Below are positions 7,971-15,764 of a stretch of DNA of 21,872 nucleotides, piece by piece. Every line of letters begins with the position of its first letter. Position 1 is the first letter of the stretch. Source of the stretch: a virus; IMG/VR virus record IMGVR_UViG_3300048834_001067, positions 1-21,872 of that record; one strand, given 5' to 3'. The notes under the pieces are model-generated. The model was not told the origin of the DNA. It did not search any database and worked only from the letters and a program-made list of their open reading frames with translations. The translations under genes were made by a program, and so were the position numbers.

Positions 7971-9126
7971 AGGTTTTTGGCATGGAATCGAGGTCGTGCC
8001 GGTCACGACGAGAGCTGCCCCGGGGGTAAGAACCCCCGCCACGTCGGTCATTGGCGTCGTCGGAACGTCGGCTCTGTCGGACAAAGTGACAGCCCACACG
8101 CCCTTTCTTGTCAGGGGGGCGAGAGAGGCCAGAGAGCTTTTTGGCGGTCTCGATGCCTCGGGAAGCCTGCCAAAGACGCTCGCCGCGATTTACGAGGAGA
8201 CGCCGGCCGTCTGCGTGGTCGTCACAGTGGGGAGCGGCGAGGCCGACGCTCTGGCTCTTCAGGTGGCGGGCACGCAAGGCGAGCTGACCGGGGTCTACAG
8301 CCTGCTCAAAGCCAAGGCTGCGCTTGGCGCCCAGCCGCGCCTTGTGATCGCGCCCGAGTTTTCCGCCGACGAGTCGGTGAGGGCCGCCCTGAGCGTTGTG
8401 GCAACGCGGCTGCGCGCTGTGGCACCGATTGAGGGCCCCGGCAGCGGCGACCTGCAGGCGGTGATAGGAAGCTTTCAGAATCTTCGCGGCTCAAGGCTCT
8501 ACCCGGTCTATCCCAACGTCCGGCTGGCCGCTCCGATCGGGGTCGTCGGCGGCTCGGCTCTGGTGGCCGCCCTGATCGCTAAGACCGACGCTGAGCTGGG
8601 CTTTTGGGTGTCGCCGTCCAACCGGCTTTGCTCGTCGGTGGTCGGAGTGACCCATCCGGTCGAGTTTTCCTTGGACCCCTCGTCGGGCGAGTCCGGCGCC
8701 AACCTTTTGAACAAAAACAAAATCGCCACATTCGTGAACGAGCAGGGCTTTCGCCTGTGGGGCAACCGGACCCTTTACGACGAGGCCGACGCGCTCGACA
8801 GCCGGCACAAGTTTATCAATGTGCGCCGCCTCAGGGATTTTATCGATGACGCGATCTTGGCCAGCCACCTTTGGGCCGTCGACCGCAACATCACCAAGAG
8901 CTACGTCGCTGAAGTCACAGAAAGCATCAACAACTACCTGCGCGACCTCAAGGCCCAGGAGGCAATCCTCGGCGGCCACTGCTGGATAGACCCCGAGGTC
9001 AACACGATCTCCCAGATCACCGATGGCCACGTCACGTTTGACTACGAGTTTACGCCGCCCTATCCGGCCGAGCGGATCACCTTTCGCTCGCTGCTGTCGG
9101 ACGACCACGTGAAGGAGGTCTTTTAA
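7963..9126 (+). CDS. FI: Contractile tail sheath protein, P2 FI-like
   Basis: The GTG start is preceded by GGGGAGG at about 8 bases. The 387-aa protein begins GFWHGIEVVPVTTRAAPGVR, then TSVIGVVGTSA, matching P2 FI (HHGV-x-V-x-E-x-x-x-G followed by STA-x-x-G). The C-terminal half has NVRRLRDFIDDAILASHLWAVDRN and INNYLRDLKAQEAILGGHCWIDPEVN, both typical of sheath proteins. It polymerises around the tube and contracts on infection, so it shows that the particle is a myovirus. Confidence 0.94.
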   Translation: MAEGFWHGIEVVPVTTRAAPGVRTPATSVIGVVGTSALSDKVTAHTPFLVRGAREARELFGGLDASGSLPKTLAAIYEETPAVCVVVTVGSGEADALALQVAGTQGELTGVYSLLKAKAALGAQPRLVIAPEFSADESVRAALSVVATRLRAVAPIEGPGSGDLQAVIGSFQNLRGSRLYPVYPNVRLAAPIGVVGGSALVAALIAKTDAELGFWVSPSNRLCSSVVGVTHPVEFSLDPSSGESGANLLNKNKIATFVNEQGFRLWGNRTLYDEADALDSRHKFINVRRLRDFIDDAILASHLWAVDRNITKSYVAEVTESINNYLRDLKAQEAILGGHCWIDPEVNTISQITDGHVTFDYEFTPPYPAERITFRSLLSDDHVKEVF

Positions 9127-9129
9127 AAC

Positions 9130-9648
9130 GTGACGCTGCTCAACAACCTTCCGCAGAAGCTCACGCATTTTACGCTCTTTGTCGACGGCCGCGGCTACGC
9201 CGGCATGGTCGACGAGATCGTCCTGCCAAAGCTCACCTACAAGGTCGAAGACTACCGCGCCGGCGGTATGGACGTGCCCATTCCCATCGAGATGGGTATG
9301 GAGAAGCTCGAGGCCGAGTTTACGCTCGGCGAGTACGACCGCTTTGTAATCCAGCAGCTTGGCTTCCAAGAGGGCGGCCCCATTGCCATTCACGTCAGGG
9401 GAGCGCTCAAGCGGCATACGCTGGCCATTCCCGTGAGCTGTCATATGCGGGGCGTCATCACCGAGATCGACTTTGGCACCTGGAAGGCCGGCGAGACGAC
9501 GGCCATGAAGTTTCGTCTCTACTGCACCTACTACCGCTACGCGCATGCCGAAGAGGTGCTCGTCGAGATCGACGCCGACAACATGGTGCGCCGCATCAAC
9601 GGCGTCGACCAACTGGCAGCCGTCAAGGCTGCCCTCCTGAGAGGATGA
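9130..9648 (+). CDS. FII: Tail tube protein, P2 FII-like
   Basis: The GTG start lies three bases after the sheath stop. The 172-aa protein has LTHFTLFVDGRGYAGMVDEIVLPKLTYK followed by EDYRAGGMDVPIPIEMGMEKLEAEFTLG, a close match in layout to P2 FII (LFNDG, then PPKLTRK, then YRGGGM, then EFTLGG). It forms the rigid inner tube inside the sheath. Sheath-tube adjacency is the normal P2 order. Confidence 0.94.
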   Translation: MTLLNNLPQKLTHFTLFVDGRGYAGMVDEIVLPKLTYKVEDYRAGGMDVPIPIEMGMEKLEAEFTLGEYDRFVIQQLGFQEGGPIAIHVRGALKRHTLAIPVSCHMRGVITEIDFGTWKAGETTAMKFRLYCTYYRYAHAEEVLVEIDADNMVRRINGVDQLAAVKAALLRG

Positions 9649-9653
9649 AGGGC

Positions 9654-9908
9654 ATGAAAAAAGAGGTAATCGAGCTTTCCTATCCCGTCGAGCTTTCCGG
9701 CCGGGGGCTGGTGCGCACCATCGAGCTTAGAAGGGCCAAGGTAAAAGACCTCGAGCTGGTCGACCGCTACGACACGGAGGCCGCCAAGACCTTGCATCTG
9801 ATCAGCCACCTGGCCGAGTGGAGCCCCGACGAGGTGCGGGAGCTGGACTTTGCCGACTACCGAAAGGTGTCGGACAAGGTGGCTGGTTTTTTAGGCCTTG
9901 CTCCCTAG
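9654..9908 (+). CDS. E: Tail assembly chaperone gpE (zero-frame product)
   Basis: The frame can be read from ATG 9645, but that codon sits directly on GAGAGG. ATG 9654 has the same GAGAGG nine bases upstream and is preferred, giving 84 aa. The protein (EVIELSYPVELSGRGLVRTIELRRAKVKDLELVDRYD) fits P2 gpE and related tail-assembly chaperones that coat the tape measure. Position between tube and tape measure agrees. It ends at TAG 9906-9908, inside the loop of a hairpin just after a -1 slippery site. Confidence 0.88.
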   Translation: MKKEVIELSYPVELSGRGLVRTIELRRAKVKDLELVDRYDTEAAKTLHLISHLAEWSPDEVRELDFADYRKVSDKVAGFLGLAP

Positions 9909-10075
9909 GGGAGCTGCCAGACGGCAGGCGGGCACTTCTTGAGGTGAAGGCCGACCTGGCTTTTGTCTTTCACTGGACGATCGAGGCCATCGACTCACTT
10001 TTGGCCGACGAGCTTGCCCTCTACCACCAGCTAGCGCTTGAGAGGCTGAAGGCGACATGGCCGATTTCAAAATAA
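9654..10075 (+). CDS. gpE+E' tail assembly chaperone by -1 ribosomal frameshift
   Basis: Slipping back one base on T TTT TTA (9887-9893) moves the ribosome from the gpE frame into a frame that stays open to TAA 10073-10075. The product would be about 140 aa: the first 80 residues of gpE, then RPCSLGELPDGRRALLEV, then AFVFHWTIEAIDSLLADELALY. The 3' frame has no sensible start of its own before the shift. It overlaps the first bases of the tape measure gene, as in P2. P2 makes E and E+E' in the same way on T TTT TTG. Confidence 0.87.
9887..9914 (+). promoter_or_regulatory. Programmed -1 frameshift site: T TTT TTA plus stem-loop
   Basis: The heptamer T TTT TTA is in the correct phase relative to gpE (GGT TTT TTA). 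Six bases later a stem of six GC-rich pairs can form: GCTCCC (9900-9905) with GGGAGC (9909-9914), loop TAG. The gpE stop codon is that loop. A second weaker stem (CTGCC with GGCAG) lies just after. Slippery site, spacing and stem are the three usual parts of a -1 signal. Confidence 0.87.
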
Positions 10076-12225
10076 GGGTAAGCCTTGCCGCCAAGGACCT
10101 TCTCTCGCTTCCGCTCAAAAACCTCTCGGGGGTCACCCGCGGGCTTGGCGGTGAGCTGAAGCGGGCAAGCCTGGCGCTCGACGAGCTGCGCCGCCACGAC
10201 AAGCTTGCTGGCCAGATGAGGGGGCAGGCCAAGGCCACGCTTGAGGCTCACTCGCAGTGGAAAAGAGCCGAGGGGCGGGTGAGGGCGCTTGCCGCCGAGA
10301 TCAAGGCTGCCGGCGAGCCGAGTCGGCGCCTGGCCCGTGAGTTTGACGCGGCAAGAGTCTCGGCCTCGCGGCTTAAAGACGCCTTTGAGACAAAGACCGC
10401 CCGGCTTCGCGGCCTAAAGCGCGAGGCGCGGGAGGCTGGGCTCTCGATCCGCGGGCTCTCCGAGCGGCTTTCCGAGCAGGAGAAGGTCTTTGATCGCCTC
10501 AAAGCCAAGTCGGACCGGCTGTCGGGGCTGCGGAGGTCGGCAGAGGGCTTGAGCAGCAGGGCCTCTGAGCTTGCCATGATCGGGGGTGCTGCCTCTGGCT
10601 TTGGTCGCGGGGTGCTGGCCCAAGCGTCGCTGCCGCTTCAAACCGCCATGAGCCTTGAGGCCGTCATGGCCCGCGTGCGCTCGCGGGTCTTGTCGGGGCC
10701 AGACTACAAGGACAAGGCCCGCCAGGAGAGAGACCTTGCGACGCTGGAGCGCATGGCAGCCCGGGTGTCGACCCAGTTTGGCTACACGGGCGAAGAAGTT
10801 GGCTCTGCGATGATCCAGATGGGGACTGCCGGTCTTCAGTTTAAAGACATCACCGAGGCCAACCTCAAGGCCGTGCTGGCGGTCGCCAAGGTCGGAGACA
10901 TCTTGCCCCAGCAGTCGGTGAGTCTTCTCACCGGGATTGCGCATGCCTTCGAGCTGCCGATCGCGCGGCTGTCGCGCATTGGCGACGTTGTCCAGTACAC
11001 AGCCGACGTCTCCGACACCAACCTCACCGAGATCGCAGACGTCCTAAAGCACGTCGGCTCGGTTGCCAACGCTGCCAAAATCCCGCTTGAGACGGTGATG
11101 GCATCGGTGGCGATGCTGGCTGACGTCGGGGTCAAGGGCTCGGTCGCGGCCACAGCTCTCAAGGGGGCCTTTCTTGATCCGCTGGTTCACGACACTGTCG
11201 GCGGCACGCCAAAGACCGAGCAGGCCAAGCTTCTTAGGGCGCTTGGCATCCGGGTCGTTGACCCCAAGACGCGCGGCATGCGGCCTTTTATCTCGGTCAT
11301 GGAGGAGCTTGGCGCAAAGCTCTCTCCCATGGGCTCAGGCCAGAGGCTCAAAATCCTCGAGAAGCTTTTTGGGCGCGAAGGTCTGGCCGGCATCTCCGAG
11401 CTTGTGAATGTCGCCGTCAAGGCCGCTCGCGGCGACAGCGGGGCAGCCTCGAGGCTGTCGGCCCTCAGAGCGCGCGAGGCTGAGATCAGGACCCTTTCTG
11501 AGGGGACTGCCATGGAGAAGCTTACGCTCGAGGGCGCAACGGCGAGCACCTCGCTGCTCAGGCTCAAGGCCTCGCTGTCAGATCTTTTGAACGTCCTCGG
11601 AAAGCCTCTCCTTTCAGACCTCGCGCGGCTTGCCGGGGGACTGGCAGGGGTTGTCGACAAAACGCGCGACTGGGCGCTTGCCAATCCAGGGGTGACGAAG
11701 GCTCTCTCGGGCGTAGCGCTTGGGGTGGGCGGCGCGGCAGCAGCACTCGGCGCCCTTTTTATTCCGATCTCAACAGCCCTCGGGGCTATCGCGCTCTTTA
11801 AGGGAGCCTGGATCGGTTTTGGAGCGGCAGCCTCGGGAGCTATGGCGGCCGCTGCGGCGGGGGTCGGCGCGCTAAAAATCGCGCTTCTTGGCTCAGGCAT
11901 TGGGCTTGCCATAGCAGGGCTCGCCGGCGCCTCCTACCTTGTCTACGAGAACTGGGACAAGATCACGCAAAGCCTCCAGGCGGGCGGAAGGTCGGTGGCA
12001 GACTTCATGACCCGCATGACCTCCTTCAAGGCAACCGGCACGGTGCCGCTGGCTCTTGCCGCAGCTCAGCGGGGGCCGAGTCAGTCGATCCTAAACGCTC
12101 CCATCACCGTCAACGTCACAGAGCCAAGGGCCACCACCGCCGAGATCGCTGCCAAGCTCAAAGAGGTTTTGCGCGAGGTCAAAGACGAGGAGGCCAGGAC
12201 GTCGAGGGCAAGGCTCTATGACTGA
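10057..12225 (+). CDS. T: Tail tape measure protein, P2 gpT-like
   Basis: ATG 10057 lies within the end of the E' frame. The 722-aa product has a long charged helical N-terminus (~25-170, coiled coil), then a tape-measure core (~190-430: SLEAVMARVRSRV, QFGYTGEEVGSAMIQMGTAGLQF, then ADVGVKGSVAATALKGAFLDP). A Gly/Ala-rich hydrophobic region at ~550-620 could span the host inner membrane during DNA ejection. Length sets tail length; about 720 residues would suggest a tail near 100 nm if the usual proportionality holds. It directly follows the E/E' chaperone that should bind it. Confidence 0.94.
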   Translation: MADFKIRVSLAAKDLLSLPLKNLSGVTRGLGGELKRASLALDELRRHDKLAGQMRGQAKATLEAHSQWKRAEGRVRALAAEIKAAGEPSRRLAREFDAARVSASRLKDAFETKTARLRGLKREAREAGLSIRGLSERLSEQEKVFDRLKAKSDRLSGLRRSAEGLSSRASELAMIGGAASGFGRGVLAQASLPLQTAMSLEAVMARVRSRVLSGPDYKDKARQERDLATLERMAARVSTQFGYTGEEVGSAMIQMGTAGLQFKDITEANLKAVLAVAKVGDILPQQSVSLLTGIAHAFELPIARLSRIGDVVQYTADVSDTNLTEIADVLKHVGSVANAAKIPLETVMASVAMLADVGVKGSVAATALKGAFLDPLVHDTVGGTPKTEQAKLLRALGIRVVDPKTRGMRPFISVMEELGAKLSPMGSGQRLKILEKLFGREGLAGISELVNVAVKAARGDSGAASRLSALRAREAEIRTLSEGTAMEKLTLEGATASTSLLRLKASLSDLLNVLGKPLLSDLARLAGGLAGVVDKTRDWALANPGVTKALSGVALGVGGAAAALGALFIPISTALGAIALFKGAWIGFGAAASGAMAAAAAGVGALKIALLGSGIGLAIAGLAGASYLVYENWDKITQSLQAGGRSVADFMTRMTSFKATGTVPLALAAAQRGPSQSILNAPITVNVTEPRATTAEIAAKLKEVLREVKDEEARTSRARLYD

Positions 12226-12637
12226 CAAGGCCCTTTTTGCGCTGGGGGCGTTTCGCTTTCTCGCCGGAAGAAGCATGTTTGAGCGCCTGACAAGGAGCGA
12301 GAGCTTTCTTTGGGCCGAGCAGGAGAGGCTTGGCGGGACTTCGACGCTTAGCTACATGGGGCGCAGGGCGCGTGAGGTCGAGGTGACAGGCGAGACCTAT
12401 GCAGAAAGAGCTTCCACCGATGACCCTTTGAAAGCTCTGAAAGACGAGGCTCGCAGAGGTGAGCCGCTTCTTCTGGTCGACTCGGAGGGGCGGTCTCTTG
12501 GCAGCTGGGCGGTGGTCTCGCTAAGCGAGGAGCTGTCGAGCTTTCGCGGTGACGGCAAGGCGCGCAAGGTTGCCTTTCGGATTTCCCTAAAAAGCGTGAG
12601 AGTCGATGACGCTGCCAGTCAGGCCAAAGCCCTATGA
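12218..12637 (+). CDS. U: Tail protein U, P2 gpU-like
   Basis: ATG 12218 overlaps the tape measure stop by 8 bp. The 139-aa protein starts LFALGAFRFLAGRSMFERLTRSESF, then GTSTLSYMGRRAREVEVTG, then LLLVDSEGRSLGSWAVVSLSE, which matches P2 gpU (LGFFVF near the start, a G-x-D/E-x-x-x-x-G pattern later). gpU is a tail completion component. Its place after T and before D is the P2 order. Confidence 0.9.
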   Translation: MTDKALFALGAFRFLAGRSMFERLTRSESFLWAEQERLGGTSTLSYMGRRAREVEVTGETYAERASTDDPLKALKDEARRGEPLLLVDSEGRSLGSWAVVSLSEELSSFRGDGKARKVAFRISLKSVRVDDAASQAKAL

Positions 12638-12843
12638 TCTACCTGACGCGAGGGGGCGAGGTGCTAGACCTCATCTGCCACCAGGTCTTTGGCAAGACCG
12701 CCGGCGTCGTCGAAGAGGTGCTCGAGCTGAACCCGCACCTTCCCGAGCTTACAGCCGTCTTGCCTGAGGGGGTCGAGATCCTTCTTCCAAGCCCCCCGCG
12801 CAGCGCCAGGCCCGAGCGAAGAGAGATCTCGCTTTGGGACTAA
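12634..12843 (+). CDS. X: Tail protein X (LysM-like), P2 gpX-like
   Basis: The ATG is in an ATGA overlap with gpU. The 69-aa protein (EVLDLICHQVFGKTAGVVEEVLELNPHL, then LPEGVEILLP) matches the short LysM-like gpX family, thought to bind peptidoglycan or stabilise the baseplate hub. In P2 itself X lies elsewhere; many related prophages place it between U and D, as here. Confidence 0.9.
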   Translation: MIYLTRGGEVLDLICHQVFGKTAGVVEEVLELNPHLPELTAVLPEGVEILLPSPPRSARPERREISLWD

Positions 12844-13823
12844 AGCCGGGGGTTTCCCTCACAATCGACGGCGAGGAGAAAAAGGGGGTCTACCGCGAGA
12901 GGCTCAAGCGGCTTGTTCTCAAAGACGAGCGTGGTCTGCTCGCCGATCAACTCGAACTCTCCTTTGACGACTCAGACGGCAGGCTTGCTGTCCCTGAGCG
13001 CGGCCACCTCCTCAGCGTGGCGCTTGGCTGGGGGGAGAGCCTCACCCCCATGGGAAGCTTTTTTGTCGACGAAGTGTCGGTCTCAAGCCGCGGCGTCATG
13101 CGGCTTACCGGCAAGGGCTTTGACACCCTAAAAGACTTAAAAACCGTCTCCTCCAGGCTTTATACGGCAGGAGACCTCAAGGGGGTTTTGGACGAGCTCG
13201 GCCGCATCTATGGGCTCAAGGTGAAGGCCGCCGCCGCGCTTTCCCGCGTGAGGGTAACGGAGGTCTCCCAGAGAAACGAATCGGCCGTCCATTTCCTCTC
13301 TCGGCTTGCTGATGAGCACGCCCTCTTGCTCAAGCTCCAAGGCGACACGGTGCTGGTTCTTCCCCAGGGGGCGGGAGAGAGCGTCTCGGGCGAGTCACTT
13401 CCGGTTGTCGACGTCGCAGCGCTCGGCGGAAAGGTTCTTTCCTGGGACTTTGATTTTGTGAGTCGGCCGCTCTATGCATCGGTTGAGGCCGAGGCCTTTG
13501 ACCTTCATACGGCGCAAAGCGAGAAGGTGGTCATCGGCAGCGGAAAGCCCGTCTTTCGCTTTCGCGAGGTGTTTTCTTCTCGCGAGAAGGCCGAGCAGGC
13601 GGCCGCGGCCAAGCTTGCTCTTGCCGAGAGGCAAGGCGTCACGGGAAGGCTCGAGCTGGAAGGCGAGGCAAGGATCTGTGCGGACTCCAGGCTCAGGCTT
13701 TCGGGGTTTCGCGCGGCAGTCGATGGCCTTTGGAGCGTGACATCTGCCACTCACACCGTGGCGCCCGAGGAGGCCTACGTCGTCAGCCTCGCATGCGAAA
13801 GGCTGCCAGACCAACAGCGATGA
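12834..13823 (+). CDS. D: Baseplate hub / late control protein D, P2 gpD-like
   Basis: The start is TTG 12834, ten bases inside gpX, with GAAGAGAG upstream. The 329-aa product has KPGVSLTIDGEE, LVLKDERGLLADQLELSFDDSDG, MGSFFVDEVSVSSRG and LTGKGFDTLKDLKTVSSRLY, the standard run of the late control D / gp27-like hub family. The protein forms the hub on which the spike sits. It closes the structural operon; no convincing terminator with a T-run is seen after it. Confidence 0.93.
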   Translation: MGLKPGVSLTIDGEEKKGVYRERLKRLVLKDERGLLADQLELSFDDSDGRLAVPERGHLLSVALGWGESLTPMGSFFVDEVSVSSRGVMRLTGKGFDTLKDLKTVSSRLYTAGDLKGVLDELGRIYGLKVKAAAALSRVRVTEVSQRNESAVHFLSRLADEHALLLKLQGDTVLVLPQGAGESVSGESLPVVDVAALGGKVLSWDFDFVSRPLYASVEAEAFDLHTAQSEKVVIGSGKPVFRFREVFSSREKAEQAAAAKLALAERQGVTGRLELEGEARICADSRLRLSGFRAAVDGLWSVTSATHTVAPEEAYVVSLACERLPDQQR

Positions 13824-13920
13824 CGAGAATGGTTAGTATAAGGGCCGCCGGAAGCCTGCGGGCTGGAGCCGACGTCTCCAGCGTGTAGACGGCGCGTGCG
13901 ATGGTGACCTTGGTAACCAT
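13783..13920 (-). CDS. Possible small single-pass membrane protein, antisense to the end of gpD
   Basis: Reading leftward from CAT at 13918-13920 gives 45 codons to TCA at 13783-13785. The product starts MVTKVTIARAVYTLE and has one clear hydrophobic helix (LPAALILTILVIAVGLAAF) ending in a basic RMRG. The last ~41 bases are antisense to gpD. The upstream AGGTCAGG is only a fair ribosome-binding site. A small holin-like or type I toxin-like peptide is possible. An artefact of GC-rich antisense frames is also possible, because Ala/Leu/Val-rich peptides arise easily this way. Confidence 0.35.
   Translation of the reverse strand: MVTKVTIARAVYTLETSAPARRLPAALILTILVIAVGLAAFRMRG
13862..13882. repeat. 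7-bp inverted repeat between gpD and parA
   Basis: GCTGGAG (13862-13868) and CTCCAGC (13876-13882) form a perfect 7-bp stem with a 7-base loop. No T-run follows on either strand, so it is not a standard intrinsic terminator. It lies within the possible small leftward gene. Confidence 0.4.
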
Positions 13921-14031
13921 GGCCTGACCTGTGACGAGTTACTGAAAGCGCCTCAGTCTAGCACGCTGCGGAGCAGAGATTGGGCTCAGTATCCCCTTAG
14001 GCACTTTCTTTACAGCTGCGGCTGGATATGT

Positions 14032-14075
14032 CATTGTAGGTTTGATCGAATCAAAGACAAAAAATACCTACAATG
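14032..14075. promoter_or_regulatory. Candidate operator: nested inverted repeats upstream of the ParA-like gene
   Basis: CATTGTAGGT (14032-14041) and ACCTACAATG (14066-14075) are a perfect 10-bp inverted repeat. A second one, TTTGAT (14041-14046) with ATCAAA (14050-14055), lies inside it. The outer right arm ends 14 bases before the ATG. The left arm shares TTGTAGG with the left edge of the 15-bp repeat array (15764-15769 reads TGTAGG after TT). In type Ia partition systems, ParA represses its own promoter by binding an inverted repeat here. No clean -35/-10 pair was found. Confidence 0.6.
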
Positions 14076-14089
14076 GCGGTGTGTGAATC

Positions 14090-15097
14090 ATGCTCGAAAA
14101 GGACCTATTCACTAGCACTGACCTGCACAAGCTGTTTCAGATGAATTCGGTTGCTCCTAATACGCTCATTGCCGCGGAGAAAGCAGGGCACATTCCCAAG
14201 GCGCGGCGCGTTCATCGCGGCCGGATAGAGGTGCGGCAGTGGACGCTTGCACAGGTGCCAGCGATCGGAGCTAAGTACGGTTTTCTTGAGCCGCCGAAGT
14301 CTCTGCGGGTGATTTGCGTATATACCGCGAAAGGAGGAGTGCTCAAAAGCACGCTGAGCTACTCGTTGGGTCGCCTCTTGGCCTTACACGGCATCAAAAC
14401 TCTGATCATTGGCCTGGATATCCAGGGAACGGTGACGGATCTAGCTCTGAATCCAATTGCAATCGAGTCTCTAGAGGAAGTTACGGCGTACAAGGGACTG
14501 GCGGATGTTTTGCTTGGGAAGGCGCCGCTAAAGAAGGTGATTCGCGAAACTCCATTGCCTACGCTCGATATTATTCCGGAGACACCTGGTCTAGGTCCTC
14601 TAGAAAAATTTATCCGTGATACGAAGCGCCGTGAGTTCGTCCTCAAAGAACAGGTGATCGCTCCCCTCGCGAACGACTATCAAGTGATCATTTTTGATAA
14701 CAGCCCTAACTGGAATCTCCTGATCGAGAATGCTCTCACTGCGGCTAATGTCGTGATTTCACCTATAGGGTGTGATCTTGGAAGTTATCAGGCTCTTTCG
14801 ACGAATCTTTCGACGACTCTCGACTTCCAGAAGGACATGCATATCGAGTGGGATAACGTCATTTTGGTTCCCACTCTTCTCGAGAAAAACAAGCTTAGCT
14901 CGCAAATCTATGGAGCATATCTCACACAGCATCCAGGTCTAGTTACTCATACAGCGATTCGTCGCGCTGTGCGTGGTCAAGAGGCGCTCACGATGCGGCA
15001 GTCAGCTCCAGAGTATGATCCGAAGAGTGATCTTGCGCGAGATTACTATGATCTCGTGAAGGAAGTTTGGAGCAGGATCTTGAAGGCGGAGAAGTAA
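14090..15097 (+). CDS. ParA/MinD-family partition ATPase with N-terminal HTH
   Basis: This 335-aa protein has a MerR/ParA-type DNA-binding start (~8-63: STDLHKLFQMNSVAPNTLIAAEKAGHIP, then VRQWTLAQVPAIGAKYG). An ATPase domain follows. Its P-loop (residues 81-88) reads KGGVLKST where the family consensus is KGGVGKT[ST]: both Lys are kept, the central Gly is Leu. GLDIQGT (~109) replaces the usual D-x-DPQ, and VIIFDNSP is the Walker B region. Size and N-terminal HTH fit type Ia plasmid ParA, which segregates DNA and represses its own operon. The gene and its partner are less GC-rich than the phage genes, suggesting separate acquisition. Confidence 0.85.
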   Translation: MLEKDLFTSTDLHKLFQMNSVAPNTLIAAEKAGHIPKARRVHRGRIEVRQWTLAQVPAIGAKYGFLEPPKSLRVICVYTAKGGVLKSTLSYSLGRLLALHGIKTLIIGLDIQGTVTDLALNPIAIESLEEVTAYKGLADVLLGKAPLKKVIRETPLPTLDIIPETPGLGPLEKFIRDTKRREFVLKEQVIAPLANDYQVIIFDNSPNWNLLIENALTAANVVISPIGCDLGSYQALSTNLSTTLDFQKDMHIEWDNVILVPTLLEKNKLSSQIYGAYLTQHPGLVTHTAIRRAVRGQEALTMRQSAPEYDPKSDLARDYYDLVKEVWSRILKAEK

Positions 15098-15098
15098 T

Positions 15099-15761
15099 AT
15101 GGCCATTAAGGGAAATCCCTTCGCTTCTACGCGCAAGCCGCCTGCACGCCTAACTCCTCGAGCATATGAAAAGCTGTATGGGTCGAGCAATCCTGAGGAT
15201 GAGACGGATCCGTCGCAGGCACCAGAGACAGCTTCGTCCGATATCAATGCGGAGGAACAAAGCCAGGCTCTTCCCACCCTAGAGAGCGGGAGCCAAGTTG
15301 AGTCTCCTGCCGTTGAAGCTAAAAAATCGATTCAGGGAGCGACATCTCAAGTTTCACGGCGTGCGCCGCCCGTGACTGTTGGTAAGTCATCATTGTTGCC
15401 TGAGGTACCTCTGAGGATTGACCTCACGAGGGACGAGCGATTTTTGGCGAGATATTGGTTTGATCCCGCATTAGGAGGCTTGCCTCGCTCACAGGAGCGT
15501 TTTTTTCATTTTTATCGCTTTCTGTATGCTGAGGCGGCCCGTACCGGTTGCGGCAGAGTTTTTTGCACGAAAAAGATGCTCGTGGACGCTCTTGGAGAGA
15601 GAGCTCGCGCTACGTTCACGAAGTATCGAAAGCTCGGCGAGCAGTACGGCATGTTCACTGTGCATGTTGTGGGCAATTTGGGGCGCCGAAAGAATCAGGC
15701 AGGCACCTACTTTTTTCTGCGCGATCCTTGGAATAGCCAAGTAATTACAACTAAGTCCTAG
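15099..15761 (+). CDS. Winged-helix-like DNA-binding partner of ParA (centromere-binding or Rep-like)
   Basis: ATG 15099 follows the ParA stop by one base and has GGAG nine bases upstream, so the two are co-transcribed. Residues ~1-105 are disordered-looking, rich in Ser, Pro, Glu and Gln, and would suit a ParA-contacting tail. Residues ~110-215 look like a winged helix: RYWFDPALGGLPRSQERFF, then TKKMLVDALGERARATFTKYRKLGEQYG, then a beta hairpin (FTVHVVGNLGRRKNQAGTYFFL). Canonical ParB N-terminal motifs are absent. The array of 15-bp repeats begins four bases after the stop, so this is the obvious candidate to bind it, as SopB binds sopC in F. A replication-initiator role is the main alternative. 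Confidence 0.72.
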   Translation: MAIKGNPFASTRKPPARLTPRAYEKLYGSSNPEDETDPSQAPETASSDINAEEQSQALPTLESGSQVESPAVEAKKSIQGATSQVSRRAPPVTVGKSSLLPEVPLRIDLTRDERFLARYWFDPALGGLPRSQERFFHFYRFLYAEAARTGCGRVFCTKKMLVDALGERARATFTKYRKLGEQYGMFTVHVVGNLGRRKNQAGTYFFLRDPWNSQVITTKS

Positions 15762-15764
15762 TTT

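Noticed and set aside
8491-9612. Long leftward frame opposite the sheath and tube genes
   Set aside because: It crosses two well-supported rightward genes and has the Val/Asp/Gly/His-rich composition of an antisense shadow.
13862-13882. Intrinsic terminator of the structural operon
   Set aside because: The stem is perfect but no T-run follows on either strand.
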